Shown here: positions 43,918 through 51,853 of the stretch, in pieces
How the letters are laid out: every line of letters begins with the position of its first letter
Numbering within the stretch: the first letter of the stretch is position 1
Assembly (NCBI GenBank): GCA_030649945.1
Contig: JAUSFE010000084.1
Span: 1 to 64,000 of the forward strand
Length of the DNA: 64,000 nt
Origin: Dehalococcoidia bacterium
Lineage (GTDB): Bacteria; Chloroflexota; Dehalococcoidia; SM23-28-2; RBG-16-64-32
Reading direction: 5' to 3'
The notes under the pieces: model-generated
Told to the model about the DNA's origin: nothing
The model's input: only the letters and a program-made list of their open reading frames with translations
Database searches by the model: none
Made by a program: the position numbers and the translations under genes

Positions 43918-44886
43918 ATGGCGGAAGGAAAGCGGTACTTCGTGACGGGCGGCGCCGGCTTCATCGGCAGCCACCTGGTGGACAGGTTGCTGGCAGAGGG
44001 CAACCAGGTGACCGCCTACGACAAGCTGGCACTGGGGCGCAGCCAGTGGCTGGACCAGGCATCACGGCACGATCGCTTCAGCCTGGTGCAGGCCGACATG
44101 CTGGACGCTGGCACCCTCACGCGCACGATGGCCGGGCATGACGTGGTCTGCCACCTCGGCGCCAACACCGATATCCCCGGCGGCGCCGCCGACCCCCAGC
44201 TCGACCTCAAGAACTGCACCATCGCCACCAGCAACGTCCTGGAGGCGATGGCCGCCAACGACGTCCACCAGCTCCTGTTCGCGTCCTCGGCGGCGGTCTA
44301 CGGCGAGTCGCCTCTGAACCCCACGCCGGAGGAGGTGGGCCCCCTTCTGCCCATTTCGCCCTACGGCGCCGCCAAGCTGGCCTGCGAGGGGCTCATCAGC
44401 GCCTACTGCCACCTCCACGATATACGCGCCTGGCAGTTCCGCTTCGCCAACGTCGTCGGCGGCCGGATGGGCCACGGCGTCATCTACGACTTCGTGCGCA
44501 AGCTCCGCGTAGACCCCCACGTCCTGCAGATACTGGGTGATGGCCAGCAGCAGAAGAACTTCTTCCTGGTGGAGGACTGCGTGGACGGGATGCTGTTCGC
44601 CTTCCGCCACCCCGGCGGCCGGCAGTGCGACATCTTCAACCTGGGCTCCGACTCCAGCCTGAAAGTCACCGATGTGGCCCGCCTGGTGGTGGAGGAGATG
44701 GGCCTGCGGGACGTGGAGTTCCGCTATACCGGCGGTCGCCGCGGCTGGCCCGGCGACGTCCCAGAGTACTTCCACGACGTCACCAAGATGCGGAACCTGG
44801 GCTGGACCGCCAAACGCTCCGCCACAGACGCCGTGCGCATCGCGGTCGGGCGCCTGACCGCGCAGGCGGAGCCGGCGCCCGTATGA
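43918..44886 (+). CDS. NAD-dependent epimerase/dehydratase (extended SDR)
   Basis: 322 residues, UDP-glucose-4-epimerase-like. TGGAGFIGSHL (about 10-20) binds NAD, catalytic Thr/Ser region SSAAVYGE, and Tyr/Lys in YGAAKLA. The C-terminus (EYFHDVTKMRNLGW) is close to nucleotide-sugar epimerases in polysaccharide loci. I choose ATG 43918 with ribosome site AAAGGAG 7 bases upstream; the open frame starts 17 codons earlier inside the glycosyltransferase gene. The exact sugar is not evident. Overlaps the next gene by 4 bases. Confidence 0.86.
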   Translation: MAEGKRYFVTGGAGFIGSHLVDRLLAEGNQVTAYDKLALGRSQWLDQASRHDRFSLVQADMLDAGTLTRTMAGHDVVCHLGANTDIPGGAADPQLDLKNCTIATSNVLEAMAANDVHQLLFASSAAVYGESPLNPTPEEVGPLLPISPYGAAKLACEGLISAYCHLHDIRAWQFRFANVVGGRMGHGVIYDFVRKLRVDPHVLQILGDGQQQKNFFLVEDCVDGMLFAFRHPGGRQCDIFNLGSDSSLKVTDVARLVVEEMGLRDVEFRYTGGRRGWPGDVPEYFHDVTKMRNLGWTAKRSATDAVRIAVGRLTAQAEPAPV

Positions 44887-46226
44887 GCGGCGTCAAAGTC
44901 TGCGTCATCGGCCTCTGGCACCTGGGCTCGGTCACGGCGGCCTGCCTGGCAGATCTCGGCTACCGCGTCGCCGGCCTCGACGCCGACGCTGCGCGCGTGG
45001 AGCGGCTGGACCGTGGCGCCGCGCCGCTTTTCGAGCCCGGCCTGGACGAGATCATCGCCGCCAACCTGGCTGCCGGGCGCCTGACCTTCACCACGGACGC
45101 GGCCCAGGCGCTGGCCGGCGCCACGTACGCCATCATCGCCCACGACACCCCCGTGGACGAACAGGACGAGGTTGACCTTGCGCCCCTGTTCGCCTCCGCG
45201 GCCGCCCTGGCCCTCCATCTGCAGAGCGGCGCTACCGTCATCGTCAGCAGCCAGGTGCCCGTGGGCACCTGCGAGCAGCTGGCGGCCAGGATCCACGAGC
45301 TGAACCCCTCGCTCGGCTTCGGCATCGCCTATCTCCCGGAGAACCTTCGTCTGGGCCAGGCGATCGAGCGCTTCCGCCGGCCCGACATGCTGGTGATCGG
45401 CGCCGATGACGGCGTCACCTGTGAGGCCGTCGACGGCCTGCTGTCCGCCATCGAAGCGCCGCGGGTCAAGGTCGGCCTGCGCACGGCCGAGATGATCAAG
45501 CACGCCATCAACTGCTACCTGGCCACCTCCATCAGCTTTATCGGCGAGATAGCCGCCATCTGCGACGAAGTAGGCGCCGACGCCCTGGCCGTGGCCCGCG
45601 CTCTCCGCCTGGACTCCCGCATCGGCCCCGGAGCGCCCCTCCAGCCCGGCCTGGGCTTCGCCGGTGGCACGCTGGCCCGCGACCTGAAAGCGCTCCTCCG
45701 CACGGCCGGCCGGCACGGACTGGCGGCGCCTCTCACCCGCGCCGTCCTGGCCGTCAACGAGGCCCAGGGCGAGAACGTGCTGAGAAAGCTGCACGGGGTC
45801 TACGCCTCTCTGCAGGGCCGCCAGGTCGGCGTCCTCGGCCTCACCTACAAGCCGGGCACCAGCACCCTCCGTCGCTCCGCCGCCCTCGAATTCATCAGGG
45901 CGATGGCCGCCGACGGCGCCTCCATCCGCGCCTACGACCCGAAGGCGGACCCGGATGAGGTGCGTCCGCACAGCGAGCTGACCCTGTGTGACGACCCGTA
46001 TGCGGTGGCCCAGGAAGGCGATGCCCTGCTCCTGGCCACCCCCTGGCCGGAGTTCGGCGAGCTGGACTTCGGCCGCATTCGCCGTTCGATGCACAGCCCC
46101 GTCCTCCTGGACCCTCACAACATGCTCGACGCCGACGCTATGGCCGGCCTCGGGTTCCTCTACCTGGGCACCGGCCGCGGCTGCCAGGCCAGACTCAGCG
46201 TTGCGCCCGAAGGAACGGCCCGGTGA
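44883..46226 (+). CDS. UDP-glucose/GDP-mannose dehydrogenase-like protein lacking the catalytic Cys
   Basis: 447 residues with the three domains of nucleotide-sugar 6-dehydrogenases: NAD-binding VIGLWHLGSVTA (about 8-19), central helical domain with Lys206 in EMIKHAINCY, and C-terminal sugar-nucleotide domain (LGLTYKPGTSTLRRS). The active-site loop, normally G-x-G-x-G-G-S-C-F-P-K-D, reads GLGFAGGTLARD, so the thioester-forming Cys is Thr263. Full four-electron oxidation to a uronic acid should not be possible. A two-electron oxidation, an altered mechanism or a non-catalytic role remain. Glu153 (LPENLRLG) is kept. Start ATG 44883 overlaps the epimerase stop. Confidence 0.85.
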   Translation: MSGVKVCVIGLWHLGSVTAACLADLGYRVAGLDADAARVERLDRGAAPLFEPGLDEIIAANLAAGRLTFTTDAAQALAGATYAIIAHDTPVDEQDEVDLAPLFASAAALALHLQSGATVIVSSQVPVGTCEQLAARIHELNPSLGFGIAYLPENLRLGQAIERFRRPDMLVIGADDGVTCEAVDGLLSAIEAPRVKVGLRTAEMIKHAINCYLATSISFIGEIAAICDEVGADALAVARALRLDSRIGPGAPLQPGLGFAGGTLARDLKALLRTAGRHGLAAPLTRAVLAVNEAQGENVLRKLHGVYASLQGRQVGVLGLTYKPGTSTLRRSAALEFIRAMAADGASIRAYDPKADPDEVRPHSELTLCDDPYAVAQEGDALLLATPWPEFGELDFGRIRRSMHSPVLLDPHNMLDADAMAGLGFLYLGTGRGCQARLSVAPEGTAR

Positions 46227-47251
46227 GAGTCGGCGTCATCGGCGCCGGGCTCCAGGGGAAGCGCCTCGCTCCAGCCGTCCGCGATCACCCGCGCACGGAG
46301 CTGGTGGTGGTCAGCGCCGCCCACCACAAATCCGCCGCGCGCCTTGCGCAGAGCATGAACTGCGAGAGCGCCATAGGCTGGCAGCCAGTGGTAGAGCGGG
46401 ACGACCTGGACGCGGTGGTGGTCTGCACCCCACCCCACCTGCACGCCGAGATCAGCATCGCGGCCATGCGACGCGGCCGGCACGTCCTGTGCGAAAAGCC
46501 GCTGGCGCGCACCATTGCGGAGGCCGAGGATATGGTGGCCACGGCGCAGCGGGAGGGGGTGCGCTTCCAGTGCGCCTTCAATCACCGCTTTCACCCCGGC
46601 ATCGTGCAGGCGCGCGAATGGTTCGGCGAGGGGGCCATCGGGGCGCCGGTGTTCCTGCGCTGCCGCTACGGCATCGGCGGCCGCCCCGGCTACGAGAAGG
46701 AGTGGCGCTCTGACCCCCGCCTCGTCGGCGGCGGCCAGATGATGGAGCAGGGCATCCACGCCGTAGACCTGGCGCGCTGGTTCCTGGACGGCTTCACAGA
46801 GGTGACCGCTTTTGTGCAGAGCCAGTACTGGCCCATCACGCCCCTGGAAGACAACACATTCGCCCTCTACCGCACCGAGAGCGGGGTCGTGGCCTCCATC
46901 CACTCCAGCCTCACCCAGTGGAAGAACCTCTTCTCCTTCGAACTGTTCGGGCGCGAAGGCTACATTCAAGTGGAGGGTCTGGGCGGCGGCTACGGCAGCG
47001 AGCGCGCGGTCCTGGGACGGCGCGACTTTGGCGCTCCGTTCAGCGAGGACGTCATCGAGTTCCGCGGCTCGGACCCCTGCTGGACCGAGCAGTGGAACGA
47101 GTTCGTCTCTGCCGTGGAAGAGGGGCGGGAACCCCTGGTCAGCGGCCGCGACGGTCTGGAGGCCTTGCGCCTGGTCCACGCGGCCTACGAGTCGGCGCGG
47201 CAGGGCCACGTCCATAGGGTACAGCGGGAGGCTATCCGTGAGCCTGCGTGA
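46223..47251 (+). CDS. Gfo/Idh/MocA-family oxidoreductase, copy 2
   Basis: 342 residues: Rossmann start VIGAGLQGKRLA, LCEKPLARTIAEAEDM, EQGIHAVDLARWFLDG. Paralogue of 41929-42942 with the same length and long matching stretches in the C-terminal domain (QWKNLFSFELFG, VEGLGGGYGSERAVLG). Two such enzymes in one locus often act one after the other on a keto-sugar. GTG start overlaps the preceding stop. Its own 3' end overlaps the small methyltransferase remnant by 14 bases. Confidence 0.88.
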   Translation: MRVGVIGAGLQGKRLAPAVRDHPRTELVVVSAAHHKSAARLAQSMNCESAIGWQPVVERDDLDAVVVCTPPHLHAEISIAAMRRGRHVLCEKPLARTIAEAEDMVATAQREGVRFQCAFNHRFHPGIVQAREWFGEGAIGAPVFLRCRYGIGGRPGYEKEWRSDPRLVGGGQMMEQGIHAVDLARWFLDGFTEVTAFVQSQYWPITPLEDNTFALYRTESGVVASIHSSLTQWKNLFSFELFGREGYIQVEGLGGGYGSERAVLGRRDFGAPFSEDVIEFRGSDPCWTEQWNEFVSAVEEGREPLVSGRDGLEALRLVHAAYESARQGHVHRVQREAIREPA

Positions 47252-47576
47252 ACACTACGAGCAACTAGCCAGCCGCGAGATCGGCGGCTACGTCACCAAC
47301 CGGGTCCACAAGGCGGCAGGGCTATTCCAGAAGCATCTGCCCGGGCGCCGCAGGCTTCTTGACGCGCCCAACCTGGCGTCATGGCCAGAGCTTCTGCAAG
47401 CCCACGGCTTCGACATTCTGGAGACCACCGCCTGCCCGGCCAAAGAGGGGGAACGAAGGACCTGGTCGTGGGCCTACACTCCCTGGTTCCTGCTTGACCA
47501 CGCGCTGACCGTGCGCCCTTCGCTGGGACACCGAATGGTCATCGCCGCCAGACCGAAAAGGCCAACAGGGCGATGA
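47238..47576 (+). CDS. Internally deleted methyltransferase remnant
   Basis: 112 residues from GTG 47238 (GGAGG upstream). Residues 1-42 (YEQLASREIGGYVTNRVHKAAGLFQKHL, given here only in part) look like the helical lead-in of class I SAM methyltransferases that precede the GCGDG loop. But after RRRLLDA the sequence jumps to PNLASWPELLQAHGFDILE and a C-terminus (AYTPWFLLDHALTVRPSLGHRMVIAARPK) typical of the end of such enzymes. The SAM-binding core, roughly 100 residues, is absent and the frame is kept. It should be inactive. Alternative: a short protein of its own. Confidence 0.55.
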   Translation: MSLREHYEQLASREIGGYVTNRVHKAAGLFQKHLPGRRRLLDAPNLASWPELLQAHGFDILETTACPAKEGERRTWSWAYTPWFLLDHALTVRPSLGHRMVIAARPKRPTGR

Positions 47577-47589
47577 AAAACGGGGAGTG

Positions 47590-47632
47590 CAGAGGGGCGG
47601 AGCCCCTTTGCCGGGGGTCTGGGGGTGTCCCC
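47590..47632. repeat. Two adjacent hairpins (AGGGGC-GGA-GCCCCT; CTGGGGG-TGT-CCCCCAG)
   Basis: Perfect stems with 3-base loops, separated by TTTGCCGGGGGT, in the 200-base gap between the methyltransferase remnant and the next sugar gene. GGGGGTGTCCCCCC appears again near 49864-49878. No T-run follows, so this is probably a dispersed repeat more than a terminator. No gene is visible in the gap. Confidence 0.65.
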
Positions 47633-47776
47633 CAGATTACATCCCGGGCGGGCGGGTGGGACGCACAGCATCTCGATTGCGGGCCGGTGGGGCTGGGGGC
47701 AAGCCGGGCGCCGCTGAGCCGGACCCACTTCACTGTAAACGACCTGTGCGGGAACTGCAGCTAGCGTGGGGACATC

Positions 47777-48742
47777 GTGCAACGCTGCTTGATCACCGGC
47801 TGCGCCGGCTTCATAGGCTCCCACCTGGCGGAGCGCCTCCTGGCAGAGGGCTGGTCCGTCTACGGCACGGCGCGCCGCCAGCGCCGGAACCTTGAGCGCC
47901 TGGGGGGCCGCCTGAATGTGCGGGAGTGCGACATGCTGGACAGCGCCCGCGTCGAGGCGCTGGTCGCGGAGGCGCGGCCGGATGCAGTCTTCCACCTGGC
48001 CGCCCAGAGCTCCGTCCCGAACTCGTGGCGCCAACCCGAGTTGACGTTTCGCGTCAACGTCTTCGGTACCCTCAACCTCCTGGAGGCGCTGCGCCGGGCC
48101 GCCCCCGCCGCGACCACGGTAGTGGTCACCTCCAGCGCGGTCTACGGGCCCACCCACGACCACGAGCTCCCCATCAGGGAGTCCAGGGAGCTGCGGCCCT
48201 CCAGCCCCTACGGCGTCAGCAAGACGGCGGCGGACATGCTGGCCCGGCTTTACGGGCAGGCCTACGGCCTCAAGGTCATGCGCGCTAGGCCGTTCTTCGT
48301 CACCGGGCCGCGCAAGCTGGGTGACGTTTGCTCTGACTTCTGCCGCGGCGCCGTCGAGATCGAAAATGGGAAGCGCCAATCATTGGACGTGGGCAATCTG
48401 GAAGCTGTGCGCGACTTCGTGGACGTGCGGGACGCCGTGGAGGCGCTCCGGCTCCTCGCCGCAGAGGGGCAGCCGGGCGAGGCGTACAACATCTGCAGCG
48501 GGACGGGTACGCGGGTCTCGGACCTGCTCAGCATGGTTACCGGCGCCGCCCGCATCCCCATCCCCGTCCATCCCGACCCTGAACGCTACCGGCCCCTGGA
48601 CGACCCCATCACCGTCGGCGACCGCTCCCGGCTCAGCGCCCTCGGCTGGGAGCCGCGGCTGCCCATCGAGCAGACGGTTGTGGACACCCTGGAGTTCTGG
48701 CGCCGGCAAGCGCTGACCGCCGTCGCCGGGGGCGCACCGTGA
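47777..48742 (+). CDS. GDP-mannose 4,6-dehydratase/reductase-like extended SDR
   Basis: 321 residues: ITGCAGFIGSHLAERLL (about 6-22), HLAAQSSVP, TSSAVYGP, and Tyr/Lys in YGVSKTAADMLARLY. The C-terminal segment HPDPERYRPLDDP is characteristic of the GDP-mannose dehydratase / GDP-4-keto-6-deoxymannose reductase (RMD) group. It could make GDP-4-keto-6-deoxymannose (or the heptose counterpart) or reduce it to GDP-rhamnose. GTG start, no clear ribosome site. Overlaps the next gene by 4 bases. Confidence 0.82.
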   Translation: MQRCLITGCAGFIGSHLAERLLAEGWSVYGTARRQRRNLERLGGRLNVRECDMLDSARVEALVAEARPDAVFHLAAQSSVPNSWRQPELTFRVNVFGTLNLLEALRRAAPAATTVVVTSSAVYGPTHDHELPIRESRELRPSSPYGVSKTAADMLARLYGQAYGLKVMRARPFFVTGPRKLGDVCSDFCRGAVEIENGKRQSLDVGNLEAVRDFVDVRDAVEALRLLAAEGQPGEAYNICSGTGTRVSDLLSMVTGAARIPIPVHPDPERYRPLDDPITVGDRSRLSALGWEPRLPIEQTVVDTLEFWRRQALTAVAGGAP

Positions 48743-49611
48743 ACCGCCCGCTCGCCGCTCAGCGCGCACTCCATAGCGTGGGGCCGCTTCTTCTGCTCGC
48801 ACTCCTTCCCCTGGCCGCCGCCCTCGCTGCCTGTGACGGCGGCGGCGAAGCGGCCGGCGGAGCGCCCCCACCGGCGCCGCCGGAGCTGAGCCACGGGGTC
48901 CTGCGCGTGGGCTCCGATATCCCCTTCCTTCCCTTCGCGTCCTTCCCGGAGGGCGCAACCACCCCCGCCGGCATCGACGTGGACGTGGCCCAGGCGCTGG
49001 GTGAAGAGCTGGGGGTCACGGCCGATTTTCAGGACCTCGACGTCGACTCTCGCATCCCCTCGCTGGAGGCCGGAGAAGTTGACGCGATCATCTCGGCGAT
49101 GACGATCACGGAGGCGCGCCGGCAGCGGATCGATTTCATCCCCTACTTCAGGGGCGGCACCGGCATTCTCGTTCCCCGGGGGAACCCCACCGGCATCCGG
49201 GTCGACTACCATCTCTGCCTCCATACCGTCGCAGTCCAGGACCGGACGATTCAACTGGACCAGCTGAACGCGCTGAACACGGGCCTCTGCGCCGGCGACG
49301 TCAAGATACATATCAAGGCCTTCGAACAACACTCCCAGGCGGTGGCGGAACTGCTGGCCGGCGGCGCCGACGCGGTGCTTGCCGACTATCCGCAAGCCCT
49401 CAACGACGTCGTGCTCTCTGCCGGGAGCGTGCAGGTCATCGACTTCCAGATCCATCCCGTCATCTACGGCATCGGCGTCCGCCGGGGCTCCCCGGAGCTC
49501 AAGCAGGCGCTAACGCAGGCCCTCATAGCCATCATGAAGGACGGCACCTACGACGCGATCATGAAGCGCTGGGGCGCCCGGGCAGGCGCCTGGAAACAAG
49601 TCGCCAGCTAG
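48739..49611 (+). CDS. Lipoprotein substrate-binding protein, family 3, orphan
   Basis: 290 residues. Signal peptide with lipobox LAAC (Cys about 32), a Gly/Pro-rich linker, and the SBP_bac_3 fold (about 52-285): LRVGSDIPFLPF, GIDVDVAQALGEELGV, AIISAMTITEARRQRIDF. The family usually binds amino acids for ABC import. No permease or ATPase gene is nearby; it is the last gene of the + polysaccharide arm and overlaps a sugar gene. It may serve a distant transporter or act as a ligand sensor. Four Cys beyond the lipobox are absent except LCLHT and LCAGD, a possible disulfide. Confidence 0.85.
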   Translation: MNRPLAAQRALHSVGPLLLLALLPLAAALAACDGGGEAAGGAPPPAPPELSHGVLRVGSDIPFLPFASFPEGATTPAGIDVDVAQALGEELGVTADFQDLDVDSRIPSLEAGEVDAIISAMTITEARRQRIDFIPYFRGGTGILVPRGNPTGIRVDYHLCLHTVAVQDRTIQLDQLNALNTGLCAGDVKIHIKAFEQHSQAVAELLAGGADAVLADYPQALNDVVLSAGSVQVIDFQIHPVIYGIGVRRGSPELKQALTQALIAIMKDGTYDAIMKRWGARAGAWKQVAS

Positions 49612-49638
49612 ACTAGGCCGAAGGAGCGGAACCACGCC

Positions 49639-49840
49639 GTAGGGGCGCCGCTCTGGGACGGGGGTAGGGCGTGGGGTGCCGCGCCCTCAGCGCCACCCGT
49701 CGCACGAACATCCGCGTCGGGCTGAACACGGGCCGCCGTAGGGGCGCCGCTCTGGGACGGGGGTAGGGCGTGGGGTGCCGCGCCCTCAGCGCCACTCGTC
49801 GCACGAACATCCGCGTCGGGCTCAACACGGGCCGCTCGAA
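49639..49840. repeat. Two tandem copies of the 99-bp unit, second locus
   Basis: GTAGGGGCGCCGCTC starts at 49639 and again at 49738, a period of 99. The unit is the same family as the array at 34836-35312 (shared GGGTGCCGCGCCC, CGTCGCACGAACATCCGCGTCGGG). It lies between the convergent arms of the polysaccharide locus. Both loci are followed by TTGAA-x-GAACTTCTG (35314-35328; 49939-49953). Otherwise the 361-base gap 49612-49972 holds no gene. Confidence 0.88.
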
Positions 49841-49972
49841 GTGGAGCGCAGGGCCAGTCGAAGGGGGTGTCCCCCCAACCCCTCCCTGTAATGTAGGCGG
49901 AGCAGACCGAGAGGGATGCGCAGCCGCCGCGCCGTTTGTTTGAAAGAACTTCTGACTCAGCCTGCCAGGGCT

Positions 49973-51853
49973 TCAGTGGAGAACGTGCCCCACACGGAAG
50001 AACCGCACGCCGCCGTCGTCGTAGATCTCGTCGCTGCCCTGGGGTATCTCCTGGCCGAACAACCGCTTGTACTCCGGATGCGTTGGGCCGCTGGGGCCCA
50101 GCAGGTGCCTGAGGTCGGAAGGCAGCCTGTCGGAGAGGATCCAGATCCCCGACTTGTCCGGCTCGGCGGCGGTGGCCTTGAACCGCTCCACATCGTCCTG
50201 CACCTCCGTCCAGAAGTTGGCGCCGCCGACGACCAGGGGGTCGGGGAACCGGAACTTGGCGCCGGGAGTGTAGTAGACCGTGGGAAAGTCGCTGCCGAAT
50301 ACCTCCAGGCTCTCCCCTCGCCCAAATTGCGACCGTAAGAACTCGCCCGACGCCAGCTCGGTCGGGTAGTAAACGCTGAAGCCCACTGTGTAGTTGTTGT
50401 TGAGCAGCGTGGGGAAGGAGAGCGTGAAGATCAGCAGGGCCAGGGCTCCGAAGGCGTACCTGCCCAGCCGTGGGCCCAGGGCCTTGATCCCCAGCAGCAG
50501 CAGCAGCACCGTGAAGACCGGCACATAGAAGAGGACCCGGAACATGTCCTCCCCGCTGGAAGCCAGGGCGATGGCGATCCCCAGCAGGCCGATGCCGGTC
50601 AACCCGCCCAGGGCGATCGCCTCGTTAGGGGCCAGCCGCTTCACGCGCACGATGTAGATGAGACCGACCAGGCTCCCGAGGCCCATGCCCACCAGCAGCC
50701 AGACGTACCGCAACGCCAGCGACCAGGGGGCGCTTTGCTCCACGTAGCTCCCCACCCGGTAGTAGGCGTATCCCGTGAGCACCTCACCTCGCACGAACCC
50801 CTCCCAGGTCCCCTCCGTCAGGCGCGCCAGCGAACCGAAAACGGAAACCGCGTGGTATATCTCCCAGGCCAGCGGCAGCACCAGGGGCAGCGCCAGCCCG
50901 GGCAACAGCAGCACTCGGGCCCGGTCCGCCAGTCCGCCTGGGGCGGACGCGCCCACGGCCGGACCCTCTTGCGGCCGTTGGCCCGACAGCCAGCGCACGG
51001 ACACCATTCCGGCGATCACCACCAGGATCGCTACCGAGGTCACGAAGTGGGCTGTGGTGGCGCCGGCCAGAAGCACGACCATAAGCAGTCTGTTCTGCCA
51101 GAAGCGGCCCTGCGTCTGATGGCCACTGGTGACCACCGCCAGGAACCCGGCGTACAGCAGGAAGCCAAAGGCGCCGGGATGGAAGTTGGAGAGCATCTTG
51201 GCGATGATGATGTTCCCCTGCAGGAGCAGGAGCACGCCCAGCCAGGCCAGGCGGGGGCTGCCTGTCACGTTGTAGAACGCCAGGTACAACAGCGTGGCGA
51301 TGAGCACGCCGTTCAACAGCACCAGCGTCACGACCGTGTCCCAGGTGGACAGGCCCGTCACCTGAGACACCGCTGACGATAGGACGAATAAGGCCGGGAA
51401 CTGGAAATAGGCGAAGTTGACAGCCTCCAGGTCGAAGCTATGCGTCTGGTTGATGTGTTCCACCTGGGCGGCGTACAGCGGCGCTTCGCCGCTGTTCCCC
51501 CAGGCCAGGATCGTCCACAGGCCCGACGTGACGAGAGCGAAGACGGCCACCAGCGTCAACTGCGCCCCCTTGCTCTCGCCCCTGAGGAGGAAGAGCGAGA
51601 ACAGCACGGCCAGCCAGCCGTAGAACAGGCCGGCGAACAGCGACAGGTCCGTGATCGCCTCGATGGATTGGATGGGATGGTACTCCAGGCTGGGCCTGAT
51701 CGGGTAGGCCAGCAGCAACGCCGTCGTCAGCCCCAGCAGCGCCCATAGTACCGTCTCGCTGCACATCCTGATGGCTGCGGGCCAGGCGCGGGCGGCCGCA
51801 CCGGCGCCGCTCACGCCCGCCACGGGATCGCGGGCATCAAACGTCAGCGCCAT
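49973..51853 (-). CDS. Large multi-helix membrane protein, possible glycosyltransferase (GT-C-like)
   Basis: 626 residues with about 12 hydrophobic segments and a C-terminal soluble part (about 500-626). The plan, with an acidic loop after the first helices (GNSGEAPLYAAQVEHINQTHSFD) and the extracytoplasmic tail, recalls GT-C lipid-linked sugar transferases or polymerase-like proteins. I see no decisive motif. It lies at the end of the minus-strand arm and its start overlaps the upstream GT4 stop region by 17 bases. A role in glycan assembly or polymerisation at the membrane is inference from context. Confidence 0.7.
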   Translation of the reverse strand: MALTFDARDPVAGVSGAGAAARAWPAAIRMCSETVLWALLGLTTALLLAYPIRPSLEYHPIQSIEAITDLSLFAGLFYGWLAVLFSLFLLRGESKGAQLTLVAVFALVTSGLWTILAWGNSGEAPLYAAQVEHINQTHSFDLEAVNFAYFQFPALFVLSSAVSQVTGLSTWDTVVTLVLLNGVLIATLLYLAFYNVTGSPRLAWLGVLLLLQGNIIIAKMLSNFHPGAFGFLLYAGFLAVVTSGHQTQGRFWQNRLLMVVLLAGATTAHFVTSVAILVVIAGMVSVRWLSGQRPQEGPAVGASAPGGLADRARVLLLPGLALPLVLPLAWEIYHAVSVFGSLARLTEGTWEGFVRGEVLTGYAYYRVGSYVEQSAPWSLALRYVWLLVGMGLGSLVGLIYIVRVKRLAPNEAIALGGLTGIGLLGIAIALASSGEDMFRVLFYVPVFTVLLLLLGIKALGPRLGRYAFGALALLIFTLSFPTLLNNNYTVGFSVYYPTELASGEFLRSQFGRGESLEVFGSDFPTVYYTPGAKFRFPDPLVVGGANFWTEVQDDVERFKATAAEPDKSGIWILSDRLPSDLRHLLGPSGPTHPEYKRLFGQEIPQGSDEIYDDGGVRFFRVGHVLH

